Under the pieces are notes generated by a model. That model ran no database searches and was not told the DNA's origin. It saw nothing but the letters and a program-made list of their open reading frames with translations. From Arthrobacter sp. 18067 (lineage in GTDB: Bacteria > Actinomycetota > Actinomycetes > Actinomycetales > Micrococcaceae), in contig NZ_CACSJJ010000002.1 of NCBI RefSeq assembly GCF_902706295.1, positions 186,001 to 250,000 of the forward strand: a DNA stretch of 64,000 nucleotides, read 5' to 3'. Both the position numbers and the translations under genes were made by a program. The first letter of the stretch is position 1; each line of letters starts with the position of its first letter. Shown here piece after piece: positions 26,357 through 34,739 of the stretch.

Positions 26357-28453
26357 ATGACTGAAGTAGTGGACCGGACCTCATCAGCCCATCAACCCTC
26401 AGGCAGCGACGCCGCCGCCGGCGTCGAGCCTGTGGTTGATGTCGCCGCGCTCGGAGAGCAGCTCCTCGGCAAGTGGGCCCACATCCGCCACCAGGCACGT
26501 GAAGTGGCCGGCAATCCGGCAGTGCAGAAGATTGAAGGAATGCATCACACCGAGCACCGCGCCCGCGTGTTCGAGCAGCTCAAATTCCTGGTGGACAACA
26601 ATGCAGTCCATCGGGCGTTCCCTACCCGGCTGGGGGGCTCCGACGATCACGGCGGAAACATTGCGGGCTTCGAGGAGTTGGTCACGGCCGACCCCTCACT
26701 TCAAATCAAGGCCGGAGTTCAGTGGGGCCTGTTCGGCTCCGCGGTGATGCATCTTGGAACTGTTGAACACCACGACAAGTGGCTCCCCGGCATCATGAGC
26801 TTGGAGATCCCCGGCTGCTTCGCAATGACCGAAACCGGGCATGGCTCCGACGTCGCAAGCATTGCAACCACGGCGACATACGACGACGCCAGCCAGGAAT
26901 TCGTCATCAACACTCCCTTCCGGGCGGCGTGGAAGGACTACATCGGCAACGCGGCCCATGATGGCCTCGCCGCGGTGGTGTTCGCCCAGCTGATCACCCA
27001 AAACGTCAACCACGGTGTGCATGCTTTCTACGTGGAACTCCGCGATCCGGCCACCAAGGAATTCCTCCCCGGCATCGGAGGCGAAGATGATGGAATCAAG
27101 GGCGGCCTCAACGGCATCGACAATGGCCGGCTGCATTTCACCGGCGTGCGCATCCCCCGCACCAACCTGCTGAACCGCTATGGCGACGTCGCTGTGGACG
27201 GTACTTACTCCTCCACCATCGAGAGCCCGGGACGCCGCTTCTTCACCATGCTGGGCACCCTCGTCCAGGGCCGCGTTTCCTTGGACGGGGCCGCGGTAGC
27301 CGCAAGCAAGGTGGCCCTCAAGACTGCCATCCAGTACGCCACCGAGCGTCGTCAGTTCAACGCTTCCTCGGCGACGGACGAGGAAGTCCTGTTGGACTAC
27401 CAACGGCACCAGCGCCGGCTGTTCACCAGGCTGGCCACTACGTACGCGGCCAGTTTCGCCCACGAACAGCTCCTGCAGAAGTTCGACGACGTTTTCTCGG
27501 GCGCCCACGACACCGACGCCGACCGCCAGGACCTGGAGACCTTGGCAGCCGCACTCAAGCCACTCAGCACCTGGCACGCCCTGGATACCCTTCAGGAATG
27601 CCGTGAAGCTTGCGGCGGCGCCGGATTCCTGATCGAGAACCGCTTTGCTTCGTTGCGGGCCGACCTCGATGTCTACGTCACGTTCGAAGGCGACAACACC
27701 GTGCTGCTGCAGTTGGTCGCCAAGCGCCTCCTCGCCGATTACGCCAAGGAATTCCGCAGCGCAGACTTCGGTGTGCTTGCGCGCTATGTAGTGGACCAGG
27801 CTGCAGGCGTGGCCCTGCACCGGACGGGTCTTCGCCAAGTGGCCCAGTTCGTCGCCGACACGGGGTCGGTCCAGAAGGCGGCTTTGGCTTTGCGCGACGA
27901 GGAAGGCCAGCGGACCCTGCTCGCTGACCGGGTGCAGTCCATGGTTGCCGAAGTCGGCGCGGCGCTGAAGGGGGCGAACAAGCTTCCCCAGCACCAGGCT
28001 GCGGCGCTGTTCAACCAGCATCAGCACGAACTCATCGAAGCAGCGCAGGCCCACGCGGAACTTCTCCAGTGGGAAGCCTTCACCGAGGCCCTGACGCAGG
28101 CGCCGGATGAGGGAACCAAGCGCGTCCTAACCTGGCTGCGCGACCTCTTCGGTCTGTCCCTGATCGAGAAGCACCTCTCCTGGTACCTGATGAACGGTCG
28201 CCTCTCGATGCAGCGCGGGCGGACTGTGGGTACCTACATCAATCGTTTGCTCGTCAAGATCCGCCCGCACGCCGTGGACCTTGTAGACGCCTTTGGCTAT
28301 GGGCCCGAGCACCTGCGGGCCTCGATCGCGACAGGCGCAGAAGCCAGCCGCCAGAGCGAGGCCCGGAAGCACTTCCGCGAACAGCGCGCCAGCGGCAGCG
28401 CTCCCGCAGACGAGAAAACGCTCCTCGCCCTGAAGGCGGCAAAAGCCCGCTAG
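26357..28453 (+). CDS. Acyl-CoA oxidase-like acyl-CoA dehydrogenase
   Basis: 698 aa, longer than ordinary ACADs (~380) and of acyl-CoA oxidase size. FAMTETGHGSDV (155-166) is the flavin-site motif of the acyl-CoA oxidase group. EACGGAGFL and TFEGDNTVL further on include the expected catalytic glutamate region. It would introduce a trans-2 double bond into acyl-CoA, as dehydrogenase or oxidase. ATG 26357 has GAAGGA 6 nt upstream. It follows tetR by 46 nt, so it is likely under the same control and supplies enoyl-CoA to the divergent MaoC/FabG4/thiolase set. Confidence 0.87.
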   Translation: MTEVVDRTSSAHQPSGSDAAAGVEPVVDVAALGEQLLGKWAHIRHQAREVAGNPAVQKIEGMHHTEHRARVFEQLKFLVDNNAVHRAFPTRLGGSDDHGGNIAGFEELVTADPSLQIKAGVQWGLFGSAVMHLGTVEHHDKWLPGIMSLEIPGCFAMTETGHGSDVASIATTATYDDASQEFVINTPFRAAWKDYIGNAAHDGLAAVVFAQLITQNVNHGVHAFYVELRDPATKEFLPGIGGEDDGIKGGLNGIDNGRLHFTGVRIPRTNLLNRYGDVAVDGTYSSTIESPGRRFFTMLGTLVQGRVSLDGAAVAASKVALKTAIQYATERRQFNASSATDEEVLLDYQRHQRRLFTRLATTYAASFAHEQLLQKFDDVFSGAHDTDADRQDLETLAAALKPLSTWHALDTLQECREACGGAGFLIENRFASLRADLDVYVTFEGDNTVLLQLVAKRLLADYAKEFRSADFGVLARYVVDQAAGVALHRTGLRQVAQFVADTGSVQKAALALRDEEGQRTLLADRVQSMVAEVGAALKGANKLPQHQAAALFNQHQHELIEAAQAHAELLQWEAFTEALTQAPDEGTKRVLTWLRDLFGLSLIEKHLSWYLMNGRLSMQRGRTVGTYINRLLVKIRPHAVDLVDAFGYGPEHLRASIATGAEASRQSEARKHFREQRASGSAPADEKTLLALKAAKAR

Positions 28454-28500
28454 CAGCACTCCGCTGCCAGGCGGTGAACAGTTCCGGAACTTTTGTCACG

Positions 28501-28541
28501 CACGACGGCGCCGTCCCACCAAAGGGGGCGGCGCCGTCGTG
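28501..28541. terminator. Bidirectional terminator hairpin
   Basis: CACGACGGCGCCG (28501-28513) is inverted at 28529-28541 (CGGCGCCGTCGTG) with a 15-nt loop, between the convergent ACAD and glgA genes. A short T-rich stretch (GGTTTGT) follows on +. Confidence 0.8.
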
Positions 28542-28590
28542 GTTTGTCCTGCTGTTTGGACTCAGGGGTGAGCCTTCGGCCCGGGCTGAA

Positions 28591-29787
28591 TCAGCGCAGG
28601 ACCGACCTGTAGACCTCAAGCGTTGTTTCGGTGATGGATTCCCACGAGAAGTGTTCTTCGGCCCGGCGTCGTCCCGCAATACCCATTTCGCGGGCGCGGG
28701 CTGGGTCGGCCACCACCTCATTCAGGGCAGCGGCGAAATCGCTGACGAACTTCTCGGGGTCCAATGGCGTCCCGGTCCCGTCGGTAACCTGTTCCAGCGG
28801 GACGAGGAGTCCGGTTTCGCCATGCTGGACCACCTCCGGAATGCCGCCGGTGGCGCTGGCAACCACAGCTGCGCCGCAAGCCATGGCCTCAAGGTTCACG
28901 ATGCCCAAGGGCTCGTAAATGGACGGGCAGGCGAAGGCTGTGGCATGGCTGAGGACCTGGATGAGTTCCTTCCGGGGCAGCATCCTCTCGATGAGAATGA
29001 CGCCTTGGCGCTTGGACTGCAGTTCCTCAATGAGGCGTGCAGTTTCAGCGGCGAGTTCCGGAGTGTCGGCGGCACCGAGGCACAGGACCAACTGGACGTC
29101 GTCGGGCAGGCCCGACGCGGCGCGGAGCAGGTACGGAACACCCTTCTGGCGGGTGTTGCGGCCCACGAAGACCACGCTGGGCTTGGCAGGATCGATGCCA
29201 AGGTCCCGGATCGCGTCGTCCTCTTCGTCGCGTTCCCAGAGGGAAACATCGATGCCGTTGTGGACTACGCGTACCTTGTCCGGATCCACATCCGGGTAGC
29301 TGCGGAGGATGTCCTGGCGCATGCCGTCGGACACGGCAATGATCGCCGCGGCCGCCTCGTACGCAGTCTTCTCCACCCAGGAGGACAGCGCATAGCCGCC
29401 TCCGAGCTGCTCAGCCTTCCACGGGCGGAGGGGCTCCAGGCTGTGGGCGCTGAGCACATGGGGAATTCCGTGCAGCAGCGAGGCGAGGTGGCCGGCCATG
29501 TTCGCGTACCAGGTGTGCGAGTGGACCAGGTCCGCTCCCGCAATGTCCGGAACGATCCTCAAGTCCACGCCAAGGGTCTGGAGGGCGGCGTTGGCTTCGC
29601 CGAGGTCTTCGGGCGTGGCGTAGGACGCCACGGTAGCCCCGTGATAGTCGGCATCACGTGGCGCGCCGAACGCCCGCACATGAAGGTCGACGTGCTTTGC
29701 CAGCACCCGGCTGAGCTCGGCAACGTGGACACCGGCACCGCCATAAATTTCCGGAGGGAATTCTTTAGTCACAATGTCTATTCGCAC
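28591..29787 (-). CDS. glgA: Glycogen synthase, actinobacterial GT4 type
   Basis: 398 aa. VTKEFPPEIYGGAGVH is the acceptor/nucleotide loop typical of actinobacterial GlgA/GlgM. The donor-site EX7E motif is in PSIYEPLGIVNLEAM near the C-terminus. It transfers glucose from ADP-glucose to a growing alpha-1,4-glucan or maltosyl acceptor. It is divergent from glgC, which makes the donor. GTG 29787 gives the family-typical N-terminus; no SD is seen but TACGTT lies 7 nt upstream, fitting a leaderless mRNA. Confidence 0.88.
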   Translation of the reverse strand: MRIDIVTKEFPPEIYGGAGVHVAELSRVLAKHVDLHVRAFGAPRDADYHGATVASYATPEDLGEANAALQTLGVDLRIVPDIAGADLVHSHTWYANMAGHLASLLHGIPHVLSAHSLEPLRPWKAEQLGGGYALSSWVEKTAYEAAAAIIAVSDGMRQDILRSYPDVDPDKVRVVHNGIDVSLWERDEEDDAIRDLGIDPAKPSVVFVGRNTRQKGVPYLLRAASGLPDDVQLVLCLGAADTPELAAETARLIEELQSKRQGVILIERMLPRKELIQVLSHATAFACPSIYEPLGIVNLEAMACGAAVVASATGGIPEVVQHGETGLLVPLEQVTDGTGTPLDPEKFVSDFAAALNEVVADPARAREMGIAGRRRAEEHFSWESITETTLEVYRSVLR

Positions 29788-29794
29788 GCTAACC

Positions 29795-29800
29795 AACGTA
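29795..29800 (-). promoter_or_regulatory. Candidate -10 box for leaderless glgA
   Basis: TACGTT on the - strand is 7 nt before GTG 29787, where no Shine-Dalgarno is visible. Confidence 0.4.
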
Positions 29801-29886
29801 GTCGTTCCGGCGTATGTGTTCTAGTGTGAAAGAGTCCGGAAAATCGGACTTTTGGGGGATACGAAGACGTACGGGGAGCTGTGACC

Positions 29887-31293
29887 ATGGCGTTGAAGAA
29901 AGTTCTGGCAATCGTATTGGCAGGCGGAGAAGGCAACCGACTCATGCCGCTGACGGCGGACCGGGCCAAGCCCGCGGTTCCGTTCGCAGGCGGCTACAGG
30001 TTAATTGACTTTGCACTATCCAATCTCGTTAATTCGGGATATTTGAAAATCGTCGTTCTGACGCAGTACAAATCGCACAGCCTTGACCGGCACATCTCGG
30101 AAACCTGGCGCATGTCAACGCAGCTGGGACGCTATGTGGCTTCTGTTCCTGCGCAACAGCGCGTGGGCAAAAGCTGGTTCCTTGGCAGTGCAAATGCCAT
30201 TTACCAATCGCTGAACCTCATCCATGACGACGCCCCGGACATCGTGGTAGTGGTCGGCGCTGATCACGTGTATCGCATGGACTTCTCCCAGATGGTGGAG
30301 CAGCACATTGCCAGTGGCGCCAAGGCTACTGTCGCCGCCGTGCGCCAGCCACTGAACATGGCCAACCAGTTCGGCGTGATCGAGGTCGACCAGAACGATC
30401 CGCAGAAGATAGCGGCCTTCGTGGAAAAGCCTGCCAGCACCCCCGGGCTGGCAGCGGATCCCACGCAGTTCCTGGCCTCGATGGGCAACTACGTCTTCAA
30501 CGCGGATGCCCTTGTGGAGGCACTGCACGTGGACGCGGAACGCCTGGACACCAAACACGACATGGGTGGCGACATCATTCCGTACTTCGTGGACCAGGGT
30601 GAAGCGGGCGTGTACGACTTCACGCTCAATGACATCCCAGGTGCCACCGATCGGGACCGGACCTACTGGCGCGACGTCGGTACCATCGACTCGTTCTACG
30701 ACGCCCACATGGACCTCATCTCGCCTGTACCGGTTTTCAACCTGTACAACTCCGAGTGGCCCATCTACACCCGCCAGAGCATTTCACCGCCGGCAAAGTT
30801 CGTTCGCGGCGAGAACAATACGGTGGGAACCGCCCTCGATTCGATTGTTGCCAGCGGTGTTGTCATTTCCGGAGGCATCGTTGAGGGCTCCGTCCTCTCC
30901 AACGACGCCTACGTTGCGGCCGGCAGCCGTGTGCAGGACTCCGTCTTGATGGACAAAGTCCGCGTCGGCGAAGGCGCCGTCATCAAGCGGGCCATCCTCG
31001 ACAAGAACGTCAAGGTTCCGGCTGGTGCCGCAATTGGCTTGGACCCGGCCTTGGACAAGGCCCGCGGGTACAAGGTCACGGAGTCCGGCATCACTGTCCT
31101 GGCGAAGGGCCAAGTGGTTCCCGAGCCGGGCGAGGCAGAGTTGGCGTTGTCCGCCCAGCACCGCCGGGGTCTCCCGGAGGCGGTCAAAGCTGCAACCCAT
31201 GACGACCCCGACATCCGCGACTCCGCCGAAAAGGTAGCGGCCGGGATCCAGTCACGCGTGGCAGATGCTGCAACACAGGGCGCCGCCAACTAA
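29887..31293 (+). CDS. glgC: Glucose-1-phosphate adenylyltransferase
   Basis: 468 aa. The nucleotidyltransferase motif [13 protein letters not shown] is near residues 11-23, followed by [27 protein letters not shown] and FVEKP supply the catalytic and G1P-binding residues. The C-terminal third is a left-handed beta-helix with hexapeptide repeats. It makes ADP-glucose for glycogen, trehalose or related glucans. ATG 29887 is preferred over GTG 29881 because GGGGAG (29873-29878) has 8-nt spacing to the ATG but only 2 nt to the GTG. Confidence 0.95.
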   Translation: MALKKVLAIVLAGGEGNRLMPLTADRAKPAVPFAGGYRLIDFALSNLVNSGYLKIVVLTQYKSHSLDRHISETWRMSTQLGRYVASVPAQQRVGKSWFLGSANAIYQSLNLIHDDAPDIVVVVGADHVYRMDFSQMVEQHIASGAKATVAAVRQPLNMANQFGVIEVDQNDPQKIAAFVEKPASTPGLAADPTQFLASMGNYVFNADALVEALHVDAERLDTKHDMGGDIIPYFVDQGEAGVYDFTLNDIPGATDRDRTYWRDVGTIDSFYDAHMDLISPVPVFNLYNSEWPIYTRQSISPPAKFVRGENNTVGTALDSIVASGVVISGGIVEGSVLSNDAYVAAGSRVQDSVLMDKVRVGEGAVIKRAILDKNVKVPAGAAIGLDPALDKARGYKVTESGITVLAKGQVVPEPGEAELALSAQHRRGLPEAVKAATHDDPDIRDSAEKVAAGIQSRVADAATQGAAN

Positions 31294-31303
31294 CCGGCCG
31301 GCA

Positions 31304-31322
31304 CCCCCGCTGTCATGGCGGG
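31304..31322. terminator. Weak hairpin after glgC
   Basis: CCCGC/GCGGG short stem-loop 11 nt after the glgC stop, without a T-run. Confidence 0.35.
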
Positions 31323-31354
31323 AACCCGAGGCAGGCCATAGGGTCCGAAGGCTG

Positions 31355-31360
31355 TAAAAT
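31355..31360 (+). promoter_or_regulatory. Candidate -10 box for a leaderless SDR mRNA
   Basis: TAAAAT is 7 nt before ATG 31368. Only a weak AGG is available as a ribosome binding site. Confidence 0.45.
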
Positions 31361-31367
31361 CAGGTCA

Positions 31368-32819
31368 ATGAGCTCCACCGATCTGACGCCTGAAGAGATC
31401 CAGGCCTGCCTCAAGGTTCTGACCACGATCCACGTCTACGACGAAGAGCACCCGGACTATGTTGCTGTCCGGCGTGCCACCGGCAAGATGTTCAAAGCCG
31501 TCAAACGCCACCGCCGAGTCACCAAACGCGACTCCATTGCCGACGCTGACCGCGCCGTGATTGCCCTGACCGCCACGGCAGCACCGGACCGGATTGACGA
31601 TGAAACCCGCGGCAACAAGCTGGCCCCCTCCGCTACCGGTGAAATTGCGGGCCACCTCATCCGCTCGCGACCCTGCTACATCTGCAAGAAGCACTACACG
31701 CAGGTGGACGCTTTCTACCACCAACTCTGCCCTGAATGCGCGGCCTTCAGCCATAGCAAGAGAGATGCCCGCACCGACCTCACGGGCCGGCGGGCGTTGT
31801 TGACCGGTGGGCGTGCCAAGATCGGCATGTACATCGCATTGCGCCTCCTTCGGGACGGCGCCCACACCACCATCACCACGCGCTTCCCCAAGGATGCAGC
31901 CCGGCGCTTCGCTGCCATGGAAGACAGCGCAGACTGGCTGCACCGCCTGCGCATCGTTGGCATCGACCTCCGCGATCCGGCCCAGGTGATGGCCTTGACG
32001 GACTCGCTCAACGAGGCTGGCCCGCTGGACATCATCATCAACAATGCCGCCCAGACCGTGCGACGCTCCGGGAACGCCTACAAGCCGTTGGTTGACGCAG
32101 AAGATGAGGCCTTGCCGGCCGCGCTGGAAGCCGCCAACGGTGGACCTGAGCTGGTGACGTTCGGCCACGCGCATGACAAGCACCCGCTGGCACTCGCGAG
32201 CAGCGTCACTGAACACCCTGTTTTGGCTGGCGACGCGATCACCTCGCTGGCGCTGTCCACGGGATCGGCGTCACTGGAGAGGATTGAGTCCGGAACGGCC
32301 ATCGATGCCGGTGGCCTGGTCCCGGACCTTGCCTCCATCAACAGCTGGACTCAAGTGGTGGATGAGGTGGATCCGCTTGAAATGCTTGAAGTCCAGTTGT
32401 GCAACGTCACGGCACCCTTCCTGCTGGTGAGCCGACTTCGTGATGCCATGAAACGGTCCACCGCGAACCGGAAGTACATCGTGAATGTCTCAGCCATGGA
32501 GGGGCAGTTCTCCCGGGCTTACAAAGGCCCCGGACACCCCCACACCAACATGGCCAAGGCCGCGCTGAACATGATGACCCGAACAAGCGCACAGGAAATG
32601 TTGGATTCCGACGGCATCCTCATGACCGCAGTAGATACGGGTTGGATCACTGACGAGCGCCCCCACTACACCAAGGTGCGGCTCATGGAAGAAGGATTCC
32701 ATGCCCCCTTGGATCTGGTGGACGGCGCTGCCCGCGTGTACGACCCCATCGTGATGGGTGAAAAAGGCGAGGACCAGTACGGTGTCTTCCTGAAGGACTA
32801 CAAGCCGTCGCCCTGGTAG
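31368..32819 (+). CDS. Atypical SDR-family protein with an internal four-Cys (zinc-ribbon-like) motif
   Basis: 483 aa. A helical N-terminal region (1-95) is followed by C103-x2-C106 and C121-x2-C124, spaced like a small zinc-binding knuckle. Then comes a classical SDR start: TGGRAKIG (146-153) and NNAAQ (225-229). The domain is interrupted by a large insert (about 236-330). S375 is in the catalytic-serine region and K397 in NMAKAALN, but position K-4 is T393, so the usual YxxxK tyrosine is missing. The fold is therefore supported while oxidoreductase activity is doubtful. The transcript is probably leaderless and the gene stands alone. Function unknown. Confidence 0.75.
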   Translation: MSSTDLTPEEIQACLKVLTTIHVYDEEHPDYVAVRRATGKMFKAVKRHRRVTKRDSIADADRAVIALTATAAPDRIDDETRGNKLAPSATGEIAGHLIRSRPCYICKKHYTQVDAFYHQLCPECAAFSHSKRDARTDLTGRRALLTGGRAKIGMYIALRLLRDGAHTTITTRFPKDAARRFAAMEDSADWLHRLRIVGIDLRDPAQVMALTDSLNEAGPLDIIINNAAQTVRRSGNAYKPLVDAEDEALPAALEAANGGPELVTFGHAHDKHPLALASSVTEHPVLAGDAITSLALSTGSASLERIESGTAIDAGGLVPDLASINSWTQVVDEVDPLEMLEVQLCNVTAPFLLVSRLRDAMKRSTANRKYIVNVSAMEGQFSRAYKGPGHPHTNMAKAALNMMTRTSAQEMLDSDGILMTAVDTGWITDERPHYTKVRLMEEGFHAPLDLVDGAARVYDPIVMGEKGEDQYGVFLKDYKPSPW

Positions 32820-32841
32820 AAAATCTGAAGTTTTTTTTGTA

Positions 32842-32882
32842 CAGATAAGGCCCCTAAGAGCAGCTCTTAAGGGCCTTATCTG
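32842..32882. terminator. Inverted repeat between convergent genes
   Basis: 19-bp arms with one mismatch (starting CAGATAAGGCCC) and a 3-nt loop. A T8 tract lies before, not after, the hairpin on +, so it is not a textbook terminator for either strand. Confidence 0.6.
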
Positions 32883-32909
32883 CACTCAAATTCCTGTGCG
32901 AGTCAACTC

Positions 32910-33761
32910 CTACGCGAGGCGGGTGATCTCCACGGAAACGGAGAGTCCGGAACCGCCGCCACCGGACAAGATGCCCTTCAGCGGCGGAACATCACGGTAG
33001 TCCCGGCCCCTCGCCACTGTCACGTGGTAGTCACCCGCTGGTTTGTGGTTGGTCGGGTCCCAGCTGCGCCACTCGCCATCCCACCATTCCAACCAGGCAT
33101 GTGACTGGCCGGCAACGGTTTCGCCGATGTCCGCCGTGGACCTGGGGTGGATGTATCCCGAAACGTAGCGGGCAGGGATGCCGCTGCAGCGCAAAGCGCC
33201 GATGGCCAAGTGGGCCAGGTCCTGGCACACGCCCTGGCGCTGCGACCAAGCTTGCTCGGCGTTGGTGGTTACGCCGGTAGTGCCCTTCATGTAGGTCATT
33301 TCGCCGGCCATCCACGAGAAGACGGCCAAGGCTGCCTCATGGGGATTCTTGCCTTCGACAACACCCGGAACAATGCCCAGGACTTCCTCGCCGGGTCCGC
33401 TGAGCCTGGACTGGGGCAACCAGTCGCTGAACTCGTCCTGGACCTTGTCCGACGCGATGACGTCCCATCCCACAATGTCATCCTCAACTGCCACCCGCTC
33501 GGTGCGATGCACTTCCACAGTGGCAGTCGCAAGGACCTCAAGGCTTTCATGCGGCATCTGCATATCGAATGCGGTGACCCGGGTTCCCCAATAGTCACGG
33601 TAGGTACTGACGGATGCCTGGTTGGGCGAGACCTTCAGGGAGGACTCCAGGACCACCTGCTGGCCGTCAGTCAGCGGAGTCATCCGGGCTTCGTTGTAGG
33701 ACAACGTCACGCGGCGATTGTATTTGTAGGCCGTCTTGTGGACGATGCTCAGCCGGGTCAT
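32910..33761 (-). CDS. Transglutaminase-like cysteine protease family protein
   Basis: 283 aa. A beta-rich N-terminal domain (RLSIVHKTAYKY) is followed by the transglutaminase core with C179 in RQGVCQDLAHL, H221 in QSHAWLEWW and D235 in SWDPTN. It is the third gene of an ATP-grasp/alpha-E/transglutaminase operon and overlaps the alpha-E gene as ATGA. The trio recurs in bacteria and is thought to build and cleave a peptide or amide modification; the substrate is unknown. Confidence 0.87.
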   Translation of the reverse strand: MTRLSIVHKTAYKYNRRVTLSYNEARMTPLTDGQQVVLESSLKVSPNQASVSTYRDYWGTRVTAFDMQMPHESLEVLATATVEVHRTERVAVEDDIVGWDVIASDKVQDEFSDWLPQSRLSGPGEEVLGIVPGVVEGKNPHEAALAVFSWMAGEMTYMKGTTGVTTNAEQAWSQRQGVCQDLAHLAIGALRCSGIPARYVSGYIHPRSTADIGETVAGQSHAWLEWWDGEWRSWDPTNHKPAGDYHVTVARGRDYRDVPPLKGILSGGGGSGLSVSVEITRLA

Positions 33762-34684
33762 GAAACTTCTCCCACCCAGGCGTGCTCATCAGCCTGATTG
33801 AAGTACTTACGGGAAATCGCGTCCGACGCCTGCGTCACGGCCTTCTGCACACGTTCCATGTGCTCGGGCAGCTCGGACATGAGGTCGTCTGTGCGGTGGA
33901 ACTCAAGGAATGTTCTGGCCTGGCCAACAATGCGCCGGGCATCGTTGATGAAGCCAACACGCTGCGCTGACGGGTCCAACTTAGCCAGGCACTCATCGGC
34001 ATCGCGCAGGGCGTAGACAATCGAACGCGGGAACAGACGATCCAGGAGCAGGAATTCCGCCGCGTGCTGGTCTCCGAACGCTGCCCTGCGGGTACGGATG
34101 AAGGACTCGTAGGCACCTGCACACCGAAGCATGTTGACCCATGACATTCCTGCGGACTGCACATCCCGTGTTGAGAGCATGCGCGCAGTCATGTCTGCCC
34201 GCTCAAGGGAGCGGCCGAGCACCATGAACAACCAGCTTTCATCGTGGCTGACCGTGGTGTCTGCGAGGCCGCGGACCATGGCGGTCCGCTCCAGAACCCA
34301 GTTGCAAAAACGGTAGGTTCCTACAACGTCCTTACGGTGCTGGTTGAGGCCGTAATAGGTGGTGTTGAGGCTTTCCCAAAGGGACTGGGAGACGGTTTCC
34401 CGCGCGCGGCGTGCATTCTCGCGTGCGGCGCCCAGGGAACCGGCAATGGAGGACGCGCTCTGCTTGTCGTATGCCAGGGCGTGGAGGAGTTCGGGCAAGC
34501 CGAAATCCTCGCTCTGGGGCTTGGCGCCCATGACGGCAAGGAGTTCACGGGCGACGCTGCGCTGCTCTTCAAGAGGCAGGTGGTTGAGGCGCTCGAGGTG
34601 CACATCCAGGATCCTGGAGGTACCGTCGGCGCGCTCTACGTAGCGTCCGATCCAAAAGAGTGATTCAGCAATACGGCTCAGCAT
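33758..34684 (-). CDS. Alpha-E domain-containing protein
   Basis: 308 aa, almost entirely helical. MLSRIAESLFWIGRYVERAD is the alpha-E family start, followed by ARENARRARETVSQSLWESLN in the first third. No catalytic residues are known. It always accompanies a permuted ATP-grasp and usually a transglutaminase. ATG 34684 has GAAGGAGG at good spacing. The gap to the ATP-grasp stop is 55 nt. Confidence 0.87.
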   Translation of the reverse strand: MLSRIAESLFWIGRYVERADGTSRILDVHLERLNHLPLEEQRSVARELLAVMGAKPQSEDFGLPELLHALAYDKQSASSIAGSLGAARENARRARETVSQSLWESLNTTYYGLNQHRKDVVGTYRFCNWVLERTAMVRGLADTTVSHDESWLFMVLGRSLERADMTARMLSTRDVQSAGMSWVNMLRCAGAYESFIRTRRAAFGDQHAAEFLLLDRLFPRSIVYALRDADECLAKLDPSAQRVGFINDARRIVGQARTFLEFHRTDDLMSELPEHMERVQKAVTQASDAISRKYFNQADEHAWVGEVS

Positions 34685-34739
34685 GGAACTGCCTCCTTCG
34701 CGTGGTGCATGTCGAAGTTCAAGTGGTGGTGGATCGGGT

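Noticed and set aside
26696..28054. 452-codon frame antisense to the acyl-CoA oxidase-like gene
   Set aside because: Same reason: no domain, no SD, no neighbour logic; the + strand frame is a clear flavoprotein.
28501..28541. CRISPR-like repeat unit
   Set aside because: It is a single inverted repeat between convergent genes. No CRISPR array or cas gene is present anywhere in the window.
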